Source of the DNA: Sequoia sempervirens
Lineage: Eukaryota; Streptophyta; Pinopsida; Cupressales; Cupressaceae
Direction: 5' to 3'
DNA: 64,000 nucleotides
NCBI GenBank assembly: GCA_007258455.2
Contig: VDFB02193867.1
Coordinates: 533,129,071 to 533,193,070, forward strand
Under the pieces are notes generated by a model. That model made no database searches and was not told the origin of the DNA. It saw nothing but the letters and a program-made list of their open reading frames with translations. Shown here in pieces: positions 22,142 to 33,383 of this stretch. Each line of letters opens with the position of its first letter. The first letter of the stretch is position 1. A program made the translations under genes and the position numbers.

Positions 22142-23629
22142 ATGTTATATAATCCTCTCACTAATAAGCTTATTGTTTCAAGAGATGTGATTTTTGATGA
22201 AGGGGGAGTTTATGGTCATCAAAAAGGCCATATGGAGAAGTCAAAATCTATTTTGAATGATGATGTTGATCACGAGCAACCCACTAATGTTGCTGTTCCA
22301 AGTGCTATAAATCCACCAAGTAGCCCCTCATCTAATTGTTCAAGTCCAACTTCAACTCCGAGTTCTAGAAGGAAGGTAAAAAGTTTGAGTGATATTTATC
22401 AAAGGAGTATAAATCAAGCACATGAAGAAAATCCAATAGGTGAGACAGTTAATTTTGCTTTATTTACCAAGGCTGATTTTGAACCATCATGTTTTGAAGA
22501 AGCATGTACTAATGAGGTTTGGATGAAAGCAATGCAAGAAGAGATGGATTTCATTCATAGGAATGATACTTGGGAGCTTACAAAGCTTCCACATGACAAG
22601 AAGAATATTTGCACCAAATGGATCTACAAGACTAAGCATAACAATGATGGAAGTGTTGAAAGGCATAAGGCAAGTTTAGTTGCTAAAGGCTTCACACAAA
22701 AGTATTGGATTGATTATGAAGATGTGTTTGCACCAGTTGCAAGACAAGAGACCATTAGAATGTTGATTTCATTAGCAGCTCAAAAGAATTGGAGCATACA
22801 TCATATGGATGTGAAAAGTGACTTCTTGAATGGGTACTTAGAAGAGGAAGTATATGTGGAATAGCCACAAGGTTTTCAAGTGGGAGGAAAAGAGAATCAT
22901 GTTTAGAAATTGAAGAAGGCTTTGTATGGCCTCAAGCAAGCACCAAGAGCATGGTATGCTAGGATTGATGGATACTTTCAGGAGAATGGCTTCAAGAGAA
23001 GTAAGAGTGAACCTACCCTTTACTACAAACAAGAAGGTAATGATATTGTTATTATAAGTTTGTATGTTGATGATTTGTTGTATATGGGTAGCAGTTCTAA
23101 GATAAAAGATGAGTTCAAAATAGCTATGATGAAAGAATTTGAAATAAAATATCTTGGTCTCATAAAATATTTTTTAGGAATGGAGATTTATCAATGTAAG
23201 AATAAAATTTTCATTTGCCAAACCAAATATGCAAAAGATATGTTGAAGAAGTTTGACATGGTTGATTGTAAACCATACTCCACTCCAAGTGCTCATGGAG
23301 TTGTGTTGAGTAGGAATGATGGTGTTGAATTAGTTGATGAGACTGATTATAGAAGTATAGTTGGGAGTTTGATGTTTCTAACCCACACAAGGCCTGATAT
23401 TGCATATTTAGTTTCACTTGTTTCAAGGTATATGACAAATCCATTAGAAATACACATGAAGGTAGCTAAGAGAATTTTGAGGTATGTGAAAGGTACTCTA
23501 CATTATGGTATTCATTACTATTCTTCTAAAAGATTCAATCTTGCTGGCTTTAGTGATTCAGATTTGGGAGGTTGTATGGATGATCGTAAATCTCATATGG
23601 AAATTGTTTCTCTTTTGGTTCTGGTTTGA
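22142..23629 (+). pseudogene. Copia 1 reverse transcriptase
   Basis: After a Ser/Pro-rich linker, the RT domain starts at about 22480 (NEVWMKAMQEEMDFIHRNDT). It contains KTKHNNDGSVERHKA, HMDVKSDFLNG (Asp where most copias have Ala) and, after stops at 22862 and 22903, KKALYGLKQAPRAWYARID and the catalytic YVDDLLYMG (about 23066). The tail LVDETDYRSIVGSLMFLTHT leads to RNase H. The active-site Asp pair is present, but the frame is broken. Confidence 0.9.
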
Positions 23630-23985
23630 TTACTTGGAGTTCCAAGAAACAAAGCATGGTTGCTCTCTCATCCACATAAGCAGAGTATGTTGCAATTACT
23701 TCGGTAGGTACACAATCTCTTTGGCTTAGAAAAGTTTTAGAGGAAATTGGTGAGAAATAGATTCAACCTAAAGTGATTTATTGTGACAATGTAAGTGCCA
23801 TCAAGTTAGCAAAAAATATGGTTCATCATAGTAGAAAAAAGCATTTTGATTTGAAGTATCACCTCATCCGTGATTTAGTACAGAAGAAGGAAGTTGAATT
23901 GAAACACATCTGCACTCATGATCAGTTAGCAGACATCTTCACCAAAGTAGTTGCAAGAGATCAGTTTATGTTACTTCAAGATTAG
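23530..23985 (+). pseudogene. Copia 1 RNase H
   Basis: FNLAGFSDSDLGGCMDDRKS (about 23540) opens the domain. A frameshift near 23595 and a TAA at 23676 interrupt it, and VIYCDNVSAIKLAKNMVHH (23773 on) and HDQLADIFTKVV close it. It would degrade the RNA strand during reverse transcription. Confidence 0.87.
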
Positions 23986-24002
23986 ATTGTGAGCCCTCTT
24001 AG

Positions 24003-24017
24003 CATCAAGGGGGAGTA
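24003..24017 (+). promoter_or_regulatory. Polypurine tract of copia 1
   Basis: CATCAAGGGGGAGTA lies immediately before the TG of the 3' LTR, the standard position and sequence style for plant copia. Confidence 0.85.
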
Positions 24018-24528
24018 TGAAGATAATTGATCCGATGGAGATTCTTGCTTTTCCAACGTGGCAAAAACATTTGTTATTCATTGTTATAGTTTTTAGTTTT
24101 AAAGTAGTCTTTCTTCCAAACTTTGTTTTATTCCTACTTTCTTCGAATAAAGCATGCATTGCATGCTTAGCTTAGGAAAGTTGATTTAGCTTTCTTTCTA
24201 ATAAGGGAAAACCTCAGCAGTTTTTTTGTTTTTAAAGCTTTCCATTGTGGGAAGCACACTTTTTTTGAAGCTACATCTTATCTCTATATATATTTTTCTC
24301 TATTTTTATTTGTTTTTATAAGCTGCAATAATAGAGAACTCTATTTCAAAATAGAGCAGAGTATTATATGTCTATAATTATTGAATGAATTTCTTCCATG
24401 ACTATTGAGAGATTTTTCGTGTTGTGTATGATCTATTTTATAATTGTATTTTTCCTTTTTCTTTTTGTTGTTCAATTCATTGTATCAGTTGGTTTTAGAG
24501 GAGAGGCCTGTCTATTTTCAAATCTACA
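24018..24528 (+). repeat. 3' LTR of copia 1
   Basis: 511 bp with TG...CA ends, collinear with 19419-19933 and followed by the TTCTC target duplication. Confidence 0.93.
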
Positions 24529-24533
24529 TTCTC

Positions 24534-25299
24534 TGCAAGATTTTTGGTGCTCTGTGATTGGGATGTGAAATAGTTCTATAGATTGTCAAGGCTCTACATT
24601 TGTAACGAGCAATTTGGACAGTGGAAGCAGATTTGTAGATTTTGGGAAAAAGTAAAATAGATGGCACCCAAAATAGTTGATATATCTATGCATTCCCAAC
24701 AGAACAATTCATGCAGAGGGTCTTGGTTTCATCTTCCATTGTCTCCTTTATAGTCTCACTACCTCTCTATACCTATTTATACCACTATGTTTCTTTGCTT
24801 CTGCAATTCAATGGACGAAAGTTGTATGTGGGAATTTTGTAAAATAGAATATAGTATTAACCTCATTTTTAGTTATGAGTATTGAAATTAACCATAGGAG
24901 TGGTGGGCAGTGCGAAGGCATGACATGGCTATGCTTTCTAATCCTTCATCCCACAACATTCCCAATTTGACTTTTGAATACAGAGTAAAGCAATTTTCAC
25001 CTGGGAATATTTCCCTAGTTCTCTTCTTCCTAGTCTCTGTTGTATCAGTATTCATAATTTAAGAAAGCAGGTGAGCATTTTATTTTCTTTTTTATAGTGA
25101 AGATGGTTTTAAATATGTTTTGTTTAACCTTTCTGTGCAACCCACTAATGCTGTTTAAGTTTTATGAAGTGGGTTTGTGTGGTTTTGTAGATTCTTGGTT
25201 TGGCATCTTAAATTTCTTTTTATAGATTTGGCACTATTTTATTCTAGGATTTTTTACTCCTTTAAGGTGTTTGTTGCTATTTTATTCTAGGGTTTTTTT
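24534..25299. other. Flank between the two copia elements, no gene seen
   Basis: Non-coding sequence. CTATTTTATTCTAGG plus a T run occurs at about 25230 and again at about 25277, just before the second copia LTR. No PPR-like reading was found here despite the PPR fragments at the other end of copia 2. Confidence 0.4.
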
Positions 25300-26004
25300 T
25301 GTTGGAAAATTTAATGCTCCTGAGCCTCCTGCTCTCATGTCAGCCCCTTATTTCACCTACCCCTTAGGAGCCCCCAATTTTAACTGTAGTTTTTGGGATC
25401 TTCATCCTTGCAGCTCCTAACAACCAGTGAAGTAAATGTGGTAGCTCATTTTGAATTCTCATTGAATGCTGGTAGGTAATTTTGAAATTGAGAGGGAATG
25501 AATTGAAAGACAAAATGAATGAAGAAAGTTTTTATTCTATTAGTTGGAAAAATATTTTTTTCTATGCAGTAGCATTCTATAGACAGAGAATGTTTTCCTA
25601 TGTGAGCTTCTAAAAGCTCCTGAACAACAATAGTTGTTTGTTCTATGTGTGAGTAGAGATTGCTCTTGAAGATCTCCGTGTAGCTTAGTTTAGTGAGCTC
25701 CTAGTAGCTCCTAAAATTATCTGAACTTGGTTGAGCAGCTGATTGCTCCTAGCAGATTATGATTCGTAGATTAGAATTTTCTTTCAGTAGTTCATGTTTT
25801 AATCTTTCCTGTATTGATCATTTCTAGCATAGTTAATCAAAAGGAAAATATTGCATGCCTAGATTTGTCTCCTTGAGTTTTGTTTATTTTGCATTATTTT
25901 ATTCCCCTGTTTGTGTCTTGGGGAAACAGAGCAGCAGCTCTGTTTGTGTTTTTCTATGCAATCAAAAATTCTTGACATGGTATCAGAACAGTAGAAATTT
26001 TTCT
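25300..26004 (+). repeat. 5' LTR of copia 2
   Basis: It begins TGTTGGAAAATTTAATGCTC and matches 46225-46937. A conventional TG...CA end would be TTGACA at 25977, but similarity to the 3' copy continues through TGGTATYAGAACAGTAGAAA to about 26004. The LTR is therefore 678 bp or about 705 bp depending on interpretation. It is rich in AGCTCCT/GAGCTCC motifs. Confidence 0.85.
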
Positions 26005-26006
26005 TA

Positions 26007-26019
26007 TGGTATCCGAGCC
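26007..26019 (+). promoter_or_regulatory. Primer-binding site candidate of copia 2
   Basis: TGGTATCCGAGCC differs from the initiator tRNA-Met complement TGGTATCAGAGCC by one base. A second candidate, TGGTATCAGAAC at 25978, lies 29 bases upstream but is also present at the end of the 3' LTR, which favours the 26007 site. Confidence 0.6.
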
Positions 26020-26091
26020 ATAGACCCCATTTTGTTGTGAGTTAGGGAATTTGTTTTCTTTCGGGTATTGAGTTTTTTCTACGTAGGAGAC

Positions 26092-27035
26092 ATGGCTGGA
26101 GATGAAGGAAAGAGCTGGAAGCAACCAACATCCTTTAATGAATAGAACTATGATGTTTGGGTGAAGAAGATGAAGACCATTATGGTCGCCAATGATTTGT
26201 GGGAGTTTGTGGTCAACGAATGCAATGATGTAACTGACCCAGCAGCATATGTTGTGCTCACAAACAACCAAAAGAACCAGTTGAAGGAGTTGATGAGGAG
26301 AGATGCTAAGGAATTGAGTTTGATTGAAGTGGCTTTGACAGAGGCCATTTTTCCCAGAATGGCAGTAGCTAACTATGCAAAGGAAGCTTAAGAAATCCTC
26401 CAAACCTGTTACAAAGGAACTGACAAGGTCATATTGGTGAAGCTCCAGATGCTTCGAAGAGAGTTTGAGACTCTTGAAATGAAGGACTGTGAGTCCTTCT
26501 CAGTTTTCCACACAAGACTCTCTGGTTTGATAAACCACTTGACAGTGAAAGCTAAGATCATCGATGATCAAAGGATTGTGGAGATAATCACCCATGAAGT
26601 TTGATGAAGTGGTGATTGCCATTGAAGAGGCAAAGGATCTAACAACATTGTTTGTTGATGAGCTGATGGGTTCTCTATAAACCCATGAGCAGTACCTAAC
26701 TAGGTTTGTAAGTTCCTCCTAAGAGCAAGCTTTTAAAGCTCAGTCGAATACAGGAGCAAGGGGGAGAGGAAGAAATATCTCCATACATGGTAGAGGGATC
26801 TCTAGACATGGTAATTTATTGGAGAAGAAAGCTCAGTGCGAGAAAATAGCCAAGAGGGAGCGAGAAACTCTCAGACTAGCTCCCGAAAAGGCAAGAAGAA
26901 CAACAGTTCGAATCTGAAGAATGACAAGAGCAACGTTGAATGCTACTACTGTCATAAGTATGGCCATTAAGCAAGTGAATGCTGGAACAAGCAAAGTGAT
27001 CAGTCAAAACAAAGTGTTAATGTGGCTGATTTGAA
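26092..27035 (+). pseudogene. Copia 2 gag
   Basis: ATG at 26092 (MAGDEGKSWKQPTSF) is followed by a TAG in NE*NYDVW at 26143-26145. The frame then reads VKKMKTIMVANDLWEFV and EAIFPRMAVANYAKEA, a UBN2-type Gag, with a further stop at 26389 and LQMLRREFETLEMKDCESF after it. The zinc knuckle is at about 26940-26985, CYYCHKYGH then a TAA and ASEC, so the C-x2-C-x4-H-x4-C spacing survives around a stop codon. Confidence 0.82.
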
Positions 27036-27089
27036 TGTGGCTAAAGGAAACTAGTCCACAACCTTCATCATGTGCAACATTGGTGAAGA

Positions 27090-27438
27090 AGGAAGCCTTG
27101 AAGTCTAGTATTTGGACAATGGTTGCAACAACCACTTGAGTGGTAATGAAAGTCTTTTTTCTTTCATTGATAAAAATGTAAAGTCTGAAATAAGAATGGG
27201 GAACAATGGAGTAGTTCCTATTGTTGGAAGAGGATCTATTATGATCCGCACAAAGCAAGGTGAGAAGAAGGAGATACAAAATGTATTTCTTGCTCCTGGA
27301 TTAAAGCACAACCTCATGAGTGTTGGTCAACTAATCCAAAATGGATACAAAGTGTTGATGGAGAAGGGTCAATGCGTCATTTATAACAAGAAAGAGAGGA
27401 TGAAGGTGTTTGCAGCAATCCAAATGACAAAGAACTAG
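27090..27438 (+). pseudogene. Copia 2 protease
   Basis: YLDNGCNNHLSGNESLFSFI stands where the D-S-G motif is expected; Ser is replaced by Asn. The frame continues with IMIRTKQGEKKEIQNVFLAP and LKHNLMSVGQLIQNGYKVL, typical of copia protease to GAG-pre-integrase, and ends with TAG at 27436. A TAG also replaces the Trp just before YLDNG. Confidence 0.8.
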
Positions 27439-27549
27439 ATGTTTTCGTTGAAGATTGAGATGTGTTTCTCATCTTAGTCCATTGCTTCAGCTCTCAAGAA
27501 TGGAGAATGTACAACAATACATCATGTAGCACTCAAGAGCACCATTCAA

Positions 27550-28440
27550 GATCCCTCCAAGCTATGGCATCTTTGGTATGGATATTTAGGCTATGCTAGT
27601 TCGAGTCTTTTGTCCAAGAACAAAATGATTGATGGTTTGCCAAGAATAGTAGAGCCTAATGTTAGATTGTGAGGCTTGCATTTTGGGCAAGCAACATAGG
27701 CAGCCCTTTCAGTTGAGCAACTCTACAAGGGAAAGAGCACCGTTGGAGCTGGTGCATACGGATTTGGTAGGCCTTATACAAATCATTTCTATTGGTAAGA
27801 GAAAATTTTTTATGACCTTCATTGATGATTACAGCCATAAGACATGGGTCTATTTTTTGCAACATAAATCTAAAGCATTTGACAAGTTTTTGTTGTTTAA
27901 GGCCCAAGCTTAAAAGGAGAGTGGACACATGCTTAAGGTCCTAAGGTCAGATAGAGGAGGAGAGTATACCTCTAATTTGTTTGTAAATTTTTGCAAGCCA
28001 AATAGAATCAAGAAGGAGCTAATAGCCAGTTATACTCTGCAGCAAAATGGAGTGGCTGAAAGAAAGAATCAAACCATTGTGGAGATGGCAAGGAGCATGA
28101 TGAAAGAAAAATGACTCCCAACTGAATATTGGGGAGAGGTTGTAGCAACAACTATTTATTTGATAAATAGAAGTCCAACAAAGGCAGTTTGTGACAAGAT
28201 CCCTCAAGAGGCATGAACAAGATGCAAGTGGACAATTGAGCACTTGAGAGTGTTCAGGTGTGTAGCATATGCACACGTTCCTAAGGAAAAGAGGCAAAAA
28301 TTGGATGACAAGGGTGAAAAATGCATTTTCATGGGCTCTAGTGAAGAGTCCAAAGCCTATTGGCTATATAATTCGGTCACCAAAAAGATAGTCATTAGTA
28401 GGCACATGGAGTTCCTTGAAGACAAGTCATGGGATGGAGT
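27550..28440 (+). pseudogene. Copia 2 integrase
   Basis: The zinc region (KLWHLWYGYLGYASSSLL, CEACILGKQHRQPF) precedes the core: LELVHTDLVG (first Asp, about 27755), FIDDYSHKTWVYF, VLRSDRGGEYTSNLF (second Asp, about 27945) and QQNGVAERKNQTI (Glu intact, about 28050). The C-terminal part RVFRCVAYAHVPKEKR and IFMGSSEESKAYWLYN is followed to 28440. Stops and shifts are present near 27670, 27911 and 28112, but all three catalytic acidic residues survive, unlike copia 1. Confidence 0.85.
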
Positions 28441-28499
28441 GGTAGATTCTGATAGCTCAAAACTACTCTTGATAGCTCCTAAAGAAGCAAAAATTGAAC

Positions 28500-28990
28500 A
28501 TGAATTTCAACAAGATGAGTCTACAATTGCTCCTGAAAGCATCAGACGAGCTCCTGAAGAGCTCCTGAGAGCTCTTGAAAGCTCCCGACGACTCCTGACT
28601 ACTCTTGAAGCTGGAAGATAGTCAACAAGACAGCCAGGTAGGCTGTCATAGTCAGCCAAAGGATTAGCTCCTGAAGGTACCGATTGAGCTCCTGAAAGGC
28701 CCCTGAGAGCTCTTGAAGTTGACAGATAGTTAGGAAGACTGTCATAGACAGCCAGAAATTCGGCTGTAGTGAGTTCTTGATGAGCTCCTAAAAACTTTTG
28801 AAGAGCCCCTGAAAGCTCCTGAAGTGAACAGACAGAAAGGAAAGTAGCCAAAGACATCCAAAAGATTGGCTCTTGAAAGCGCCAAATGATTGACTCTTGA
28901 AGAGCTACTGAGAGCACCTAAAAGCTCTGGAAGAGCTCTTGAAATTGCTGATAGAGCTCCTAAGAGCTCCTGACAATCCTAAACCTTCCC
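28500..28990 (+). repeat. AGCTCCTGA-rich degenerate repeat between integrase and RT
   Basis: GAGCTCCTGAA-like units recur more than fifteen times over about 490 bp with irregular spacing, covering the linker that joins integrase and RT in copia polyproteins. Read in frame at the start it gives Ala-Pro-Glu and Leu-Arg-Ala repeats (RRAPEELLRALESSRRLL). A related segment (AGATAGT..AAGACAG/ACTGTCATAG) alternates with it. The same AGCTCCT words are frequent in the LTRs of this element. Confidence 0.75.
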
Positions 28991-29009
28991 GCTTAGCATA
29001 ACAGTAGAA

Positions 29010-29888
29010 CTAGTGAAGGTTTAGATCCACCTCTCGCCTCCTTAATGCCAAAGAAGACCAAGAGTCTAAGGGAGATCTACCAGAATGAAATGAATGATGA
29101 AGAATTTGATGAGAGTGTGAATTTTGCATTATTTTCTCATGGTGATCAAGGTTATTTTGAATAAGCTGTGAAAGAGAAGAAATGGTGTGAGGCCATGGAT
29201 GAAGAGATATATGCAATAGGGAGGAAAAACACATGGGAGTTAACTAATTTTCCTCCCAAAAAGTTGAAGGAAGAATATAGCGGCATAAGGAAAGATTAGT
29301 TATCAAGGGGTACAAATAGCAGTTTGGGAGAGATTACAATGAGACATTTGGACCTATTGCAAGGATGGAAACCATGTGGGTAGTCATAGCAATCGTAGCC
29401 CAAAACATGTGGAAGGTATTTCAAATGGATGTGAAGTCTGCATTGCTTAAGTGTTAAATGAAGAGGTTTATGTGGAACAACCATTTGGATATGAAGTTTT
29501 GGGTCAAGAACATAAGGTGTATAGGCTGAAAAAGGCTCTTTATGGGATGAAGCAAGCTCCATGGGCATGGTACATTAGGATTGACTCATATTTGATGAGA
29601 AATGGCTTTAGAAAAAGTGATGGTGATCCCACTCTTTACATCAAGGCAGAAAATAGTAAGGTTTTGATTGTTGTCTTGTATGTTGATGACTTAGTTTTTA
29701 CTGGGGATGATGATTTCCTCAATGTTGATTTTAAAGAGGGCATGAAAAGAGAGTTTGAAATGACAGATTTAGGTCTCTTGAGTTATTTTCTAGGCATAGA
29801 AGTAAAAAAAATGAATGATGGTATATTTATCTCTCAAGAAAAATATGTAAATGAGATCTTGAAGAGATTTAGGATGCTTGAAAGCAAG
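29010..29888 (+). pseudogene. Copia 2 reverse transcriptase, 5' part
   Basis: KTKSLREIYQNEMNDEEFDE opens the region, followed by WCEAMDEEIYAIGRKNTWEL, FQMDVKSALLK and, from 29451, LNEEVYVEQPFGYEV, KKALYGMKQAPWAWYIRIDS and the catalytic YVDDLVFTG (about 29678). It is cut at 29888 after MLESK by the gypsy insertion; the reading continues at 45451. Several earlier shifts and stops are present. Confidence 0.88.
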
Positions 29889-30570
29889 TGGTGCAGGAGC
29901 ACCTAGGAAAGGTCTATTGTTGAAATTTTGTTGGAAGTCCAAATTTTGTTGTGCTATCATAAGGTCATGTTGACCATTTTTTTAGGTGTTTAGAGTTGTT
30001 TTTGAACTATGGGAAAGAAGGTGACAAGTGCTAAATATCTTTACAACATCGTTATGTTAAATTGACTAGTGTTGCCAAGGTGTTTGAAAACACAACGGGT
30101 TTGAAAAAGGTTATTTTTAAGTCATCTAGAGGCCTGACCCGAGCATCTAAACTATTTTGGAAGCCTATTTAAGGCATGTATCAACCCTAAGAAAGGGTTA
30201 GAAGCATTGTTATTGGGTGTCCTAATTAAAGATTGGAGAAAAGAGCATTGAAAAGACAAATTTTCTGCATTTTTGTGTTGAAACTGATCTTCAATGGTGT
30301 GACTCTGCTATCTTTCTGTGTGTAGTATGTAGTGTGAGACTTTTACAATCTAGGTGAAACTTTCTTTTTGCTTTTTCAGTTTTTTTTCAACTTGTATTTG
30401 TAAATACTTTAGTTTCCTATGTTTTTGGGCTTGAATTAGGCAGTGTTGAATAAATGGAGGCTTAGAGCACCTTCCCACCGTACAAATTGTATGGCCTCTT
30501 AGGAAATGTGCCCTACCTCCATGTTTGTAAATATGGTAGGTGTTAGGTTTTCTTTAGTTGCAGGAGCTAA
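29889..30570 (+). repeat. G1 left LTR, truncated
   Basis: It matches the first 680 or so bases of the right LTR (43964-44645) and stops abruptly after CAGGAGCTAA, where reversed gypsy gag/protease sequence begins. The expected remaining 800 bp is missing apart from a short inverted piece at 31884-32015. Confidence 0.85.
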
Positions 30571-32015
30571 ACTCTGAGATTATATTATCTGTTGAACCTA
30601 AATCTACTATGACTTTGCACACTTTTCCAAGTATCTTGCACCTTACTTTGAAAAGAGCTCTTCTTTGCTTAGGTTCCTCTTTGACTGGCTACCTGATCAA
30701 AACCCTGTTAAACATCAGATTCTCTCCTACCTCAAACTCTATATGAATGATCTCATATGCTTTAGGACTCATGGTGTCCTCTTGTGCATAAGCCACTCTC
30801 TTTTCATTGCAAGAAGAAGATGCTTTCTCTAGGCACCTATAAGTAGGGTGACCTAGTTGGTTACAATGATATCACTTCATGTTTACAAAGTAAGAATTAA
30901 TCCTACCTACTCCTCTTCCTCTGTTAAATCCTCCTCTTGAAGATGTTTCACCTCCATGCTCAGTGAGCTTAGATTCTCCTTGGTTCCTTTGATCATTACC
31001 TCTACCTTGGTAACCACCACGTTGGCCTCTTTGATCTCTGCCTTTTCCTCTGCCTTTAGAAGACTGATCTTGCTTTCTTTTGTTCCTCTCCTCAATCTTC
31101 ATAGCAAACTAATAACATTGGTGTACTGTTTTAGGACTCAAAAGAGCCATCTCTTCCTGGATGTTCAACTTCAACCCATTTAGGTATCTAGCCACTTTGA
31201 GGCTCTCATCCTTTGTTACATTTGATCTCAAGCAAAGCTTCTGAAACTCTTCAATATAGGTGTTGACATCTTGGTCTTTCTGCCTTAGACTTCGCCTCTT
31301 CTTGTGAAGTTGGATCTCATAATCATCTGGCATATAAGCTTCCTTTACTTTAGCAAACATTCCTTTCCAAGTTGATATAGGTTGTTTGCCTTCTTTTTCC
31401 CTTTCAATTTGAACAAACATCCACCATATCAAAGCTAATCCTCTCAACCTTGATTTAGCAACCTTCACCTTCTATGCTTTAGTGACTCCATCACACTCAA
31501 AGTGATTCTCCATGCCTTCTATCCAATCCATGACCAAATCAGGATCCATCTTTCCACTGAACAGTGATATGCCCTCAAGTCCTTTTCCACTCAAGGCTTT
31601 CAATGCCTTCAAGAAAGGCCCCTCCTCAAAAATAGGGTCAGGTGTAGGGACCTTGTCTTCCTCTGCAACCTCTTCTTCCTTTGGTACCGTTCCTTCCAAC
31701 CTTGCATTGTTCAATGCTTTTTCAAGTTGCTCTATTCTTTCTTTTAACAACCTGTTATCCTCCTCTTGTCCTTCAACCATCTTGGCTAATTGTGCATTTT
31801 TCACCATGGTGGGAGTTTAACTTGACTCAACTTCTGACATATAAGCTGCTTCCCCAAATCTTTTGCTTGCTCTGATACCAATCTGATGGGGAGGCTGTAG
31901 GAATCAATCACACTATGTGAGATGCTACAGGAAGCAATCACAGATTCCTATGCTAGGCCTTGCCATAGACCTCCTTGGTGAAATTGTTGTTCCACCCTAA
32001 CCCCACCAAAGGACT
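30571..32015 (-). pseudogene. Inverted gypsy segment: protease edge, gag, primer site and LTR end
   Basis: Read on the minus strand: LTR end (32015-31884, internally deleted), primer-binding site TGGTATCAGAGC (31880-31869), then gag. Gag contains the coiled coil QEEDNRLLKERIEQLEKAL, the Retrotrans_gag segment (RLRGLALIWWMFVQIEREKE, ISTWKGMFAKVKEAYMPDD), an Arg/Gly/Gln-rich stretch and a damaged zinc knuckle (first Cys lost, YHCNQLGHPTYRC), ending at VIVDLGSTDN, where the protease D-S-G is D-L-G. A TAG stands at 31472-31474. The segment looks like an inversion of G1's own 5' end with deletions at both edges. Confidence 0.82.
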
Positions 32016-32033
32016 AGTCAAGACAGCTTTGGG

Positions 32034-33383
32034 GAAGACAACTTTTAAGACAAATATGGCTTATATGAGTGGAAAGTGATGCCATTTGGCCTCTCAAATG
32101 CCCCTAGCATGTTCATGAAACTAATGAATGAGGTGCTTAAGGATTTCACAAGGATTTTTGTAGTAGTCTATATTGATGACATAGTGATTTTCAGTAAGAC
32201 AACAGAAGAACATTTGAAGCATGTGGAGATGGTACTCAAAAGGTTGCAAGAAGAGAAGTTGGCAATCAACCATGAGAAGTGTGAGTTCTTCAAACAAGAA
32301 CTTGTGTATCTAGGCTTTGTAGTATCCAAAGGAACCTTGAAGATAGATCCAAGCAAGGTGGAAGCCATCCTAAACTTTCCCACACCAACCACAGCAACAG
32401 AGGTAAGAAGTTTTCATGGTTTAGCTCAGTTTTATAGAAAATTCATAAGGAATTTAAGTGGCATATGTGCACCAATCCTAGATACTATTAAAGGTGGTAT
32501 AAAAACAAAGTTTAAATGGACTCAAGAGGCTGATAAAGGGTTTGAAAAACTGAATCAAGAAGTGGCAACTCAACCTATTATGTTATTTCCTAGTTTTGAC
32601 AAGTTGTTCATAGTTGAGTGTGATGCAAGTGGAGTAGCAGTAGGAGTACTTAGTCAAGAAGGTAGACATGTAGCCTTCTTTAGTGAAAATCTCAATGAAG
32701 CCAAGCAAAAGTACTCTACCTATGATCTAGAATTATATGCTTTAGTGTAGTCCCTTAGGAAGTGGAGGCATTATTTGTTACCCAAAGAGTTTGTGGTCTT
32801 CACTGATAACTAGGCACTCAGTTACATCAACACCCAAGAGAAGCTGAGTAATAGACATTTGAAATGGATGGAATACATCCAAGCATTCACATTCACTATC
32901 AAGCATAAGAAAGGACAAATGAATAAGGTTGCAGATGCATTAAGCAGAAGGTTGTTGACAGTGTAGGAGATACAACTGAAGAGCATTGGATTAGAGAGTT
33001 TCAAAGACCTCTATGATGAGGATGAAGATTTCTCAGAAGCCTACAAGGTATGCTCTAATTTTGAGAAACATTTTCATAGTAAATATGCTGAGTATACACT
33101 GCAAAATGGACTGTTATTTAAGGGTAGTCAGTTATGTGTTCCAAGAGGGTCAATGAGGGAAAATCTGATTCAAGAGAAGCATAATGGCAGTCTTAGTGGG
33201 CATTTTGGTATAAATAAAACTTTAGCACTAGTTCAAAGGTTCTATTGCTGGCCTAAGTTAGCAAGAGATGTCAGAAAATATGTGGAACAGTGTTTTGTAT
33301 ACATGAAAGCAAAGGGGCAGCTAGAAATGCTGGTTTATATCAACCCCTACCCATTCCTAATAGGCCATGGGAGTGTGTGAGCA
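32034..33383 (+). pseudogene. G1 reverse transcriptase, RNase H and integrase N-terminus
   Basis: The RT portion begins within TTFKTN and reads [20 protein letters not shown], with the catalytic YIDDIVIF (about 32172) and [18 protein letters not shown]. RNase H follows ([20 protein letters not shown]), with TAG codons at about 32748 and 32811, then KKGQMNKVADALSRR. The integrase zinc region has HNGSLSGHFG, but the Cys pair is C-x2-Tyr (CFVYMKAKG). The upstream half of RT is missing. The last 51 bp (33333-33383) are repeated at 42813-42863. Confidence 0.88.

Larger units (their letters stand above)
19414..24533 (+). mobile_element. Ty1/copia retrotransposon 1, complete but inactive
   Basis: Two LTRs (19419-19933 and 24018-24528) enclose a primer-binding site, gag, protease, integrase, reverse transcriptase, RNase H and a polypurine tract, in copia order. 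The perfect duplication TTCTC occurs at 19414-19418 and 24529-24533. The LTRs differ at many positions (roughly several per hundred bases by eye), so the insertion is old. The coding region has at least seven stops and several frameshifts. Confidence 0.93.

Noticed and set aside
28507..28917. Minus-strand 136-codon frame over the AGCTCCT repeats
   Set aside because: It is the antisense shadow of the repetitive linker of copia 2.
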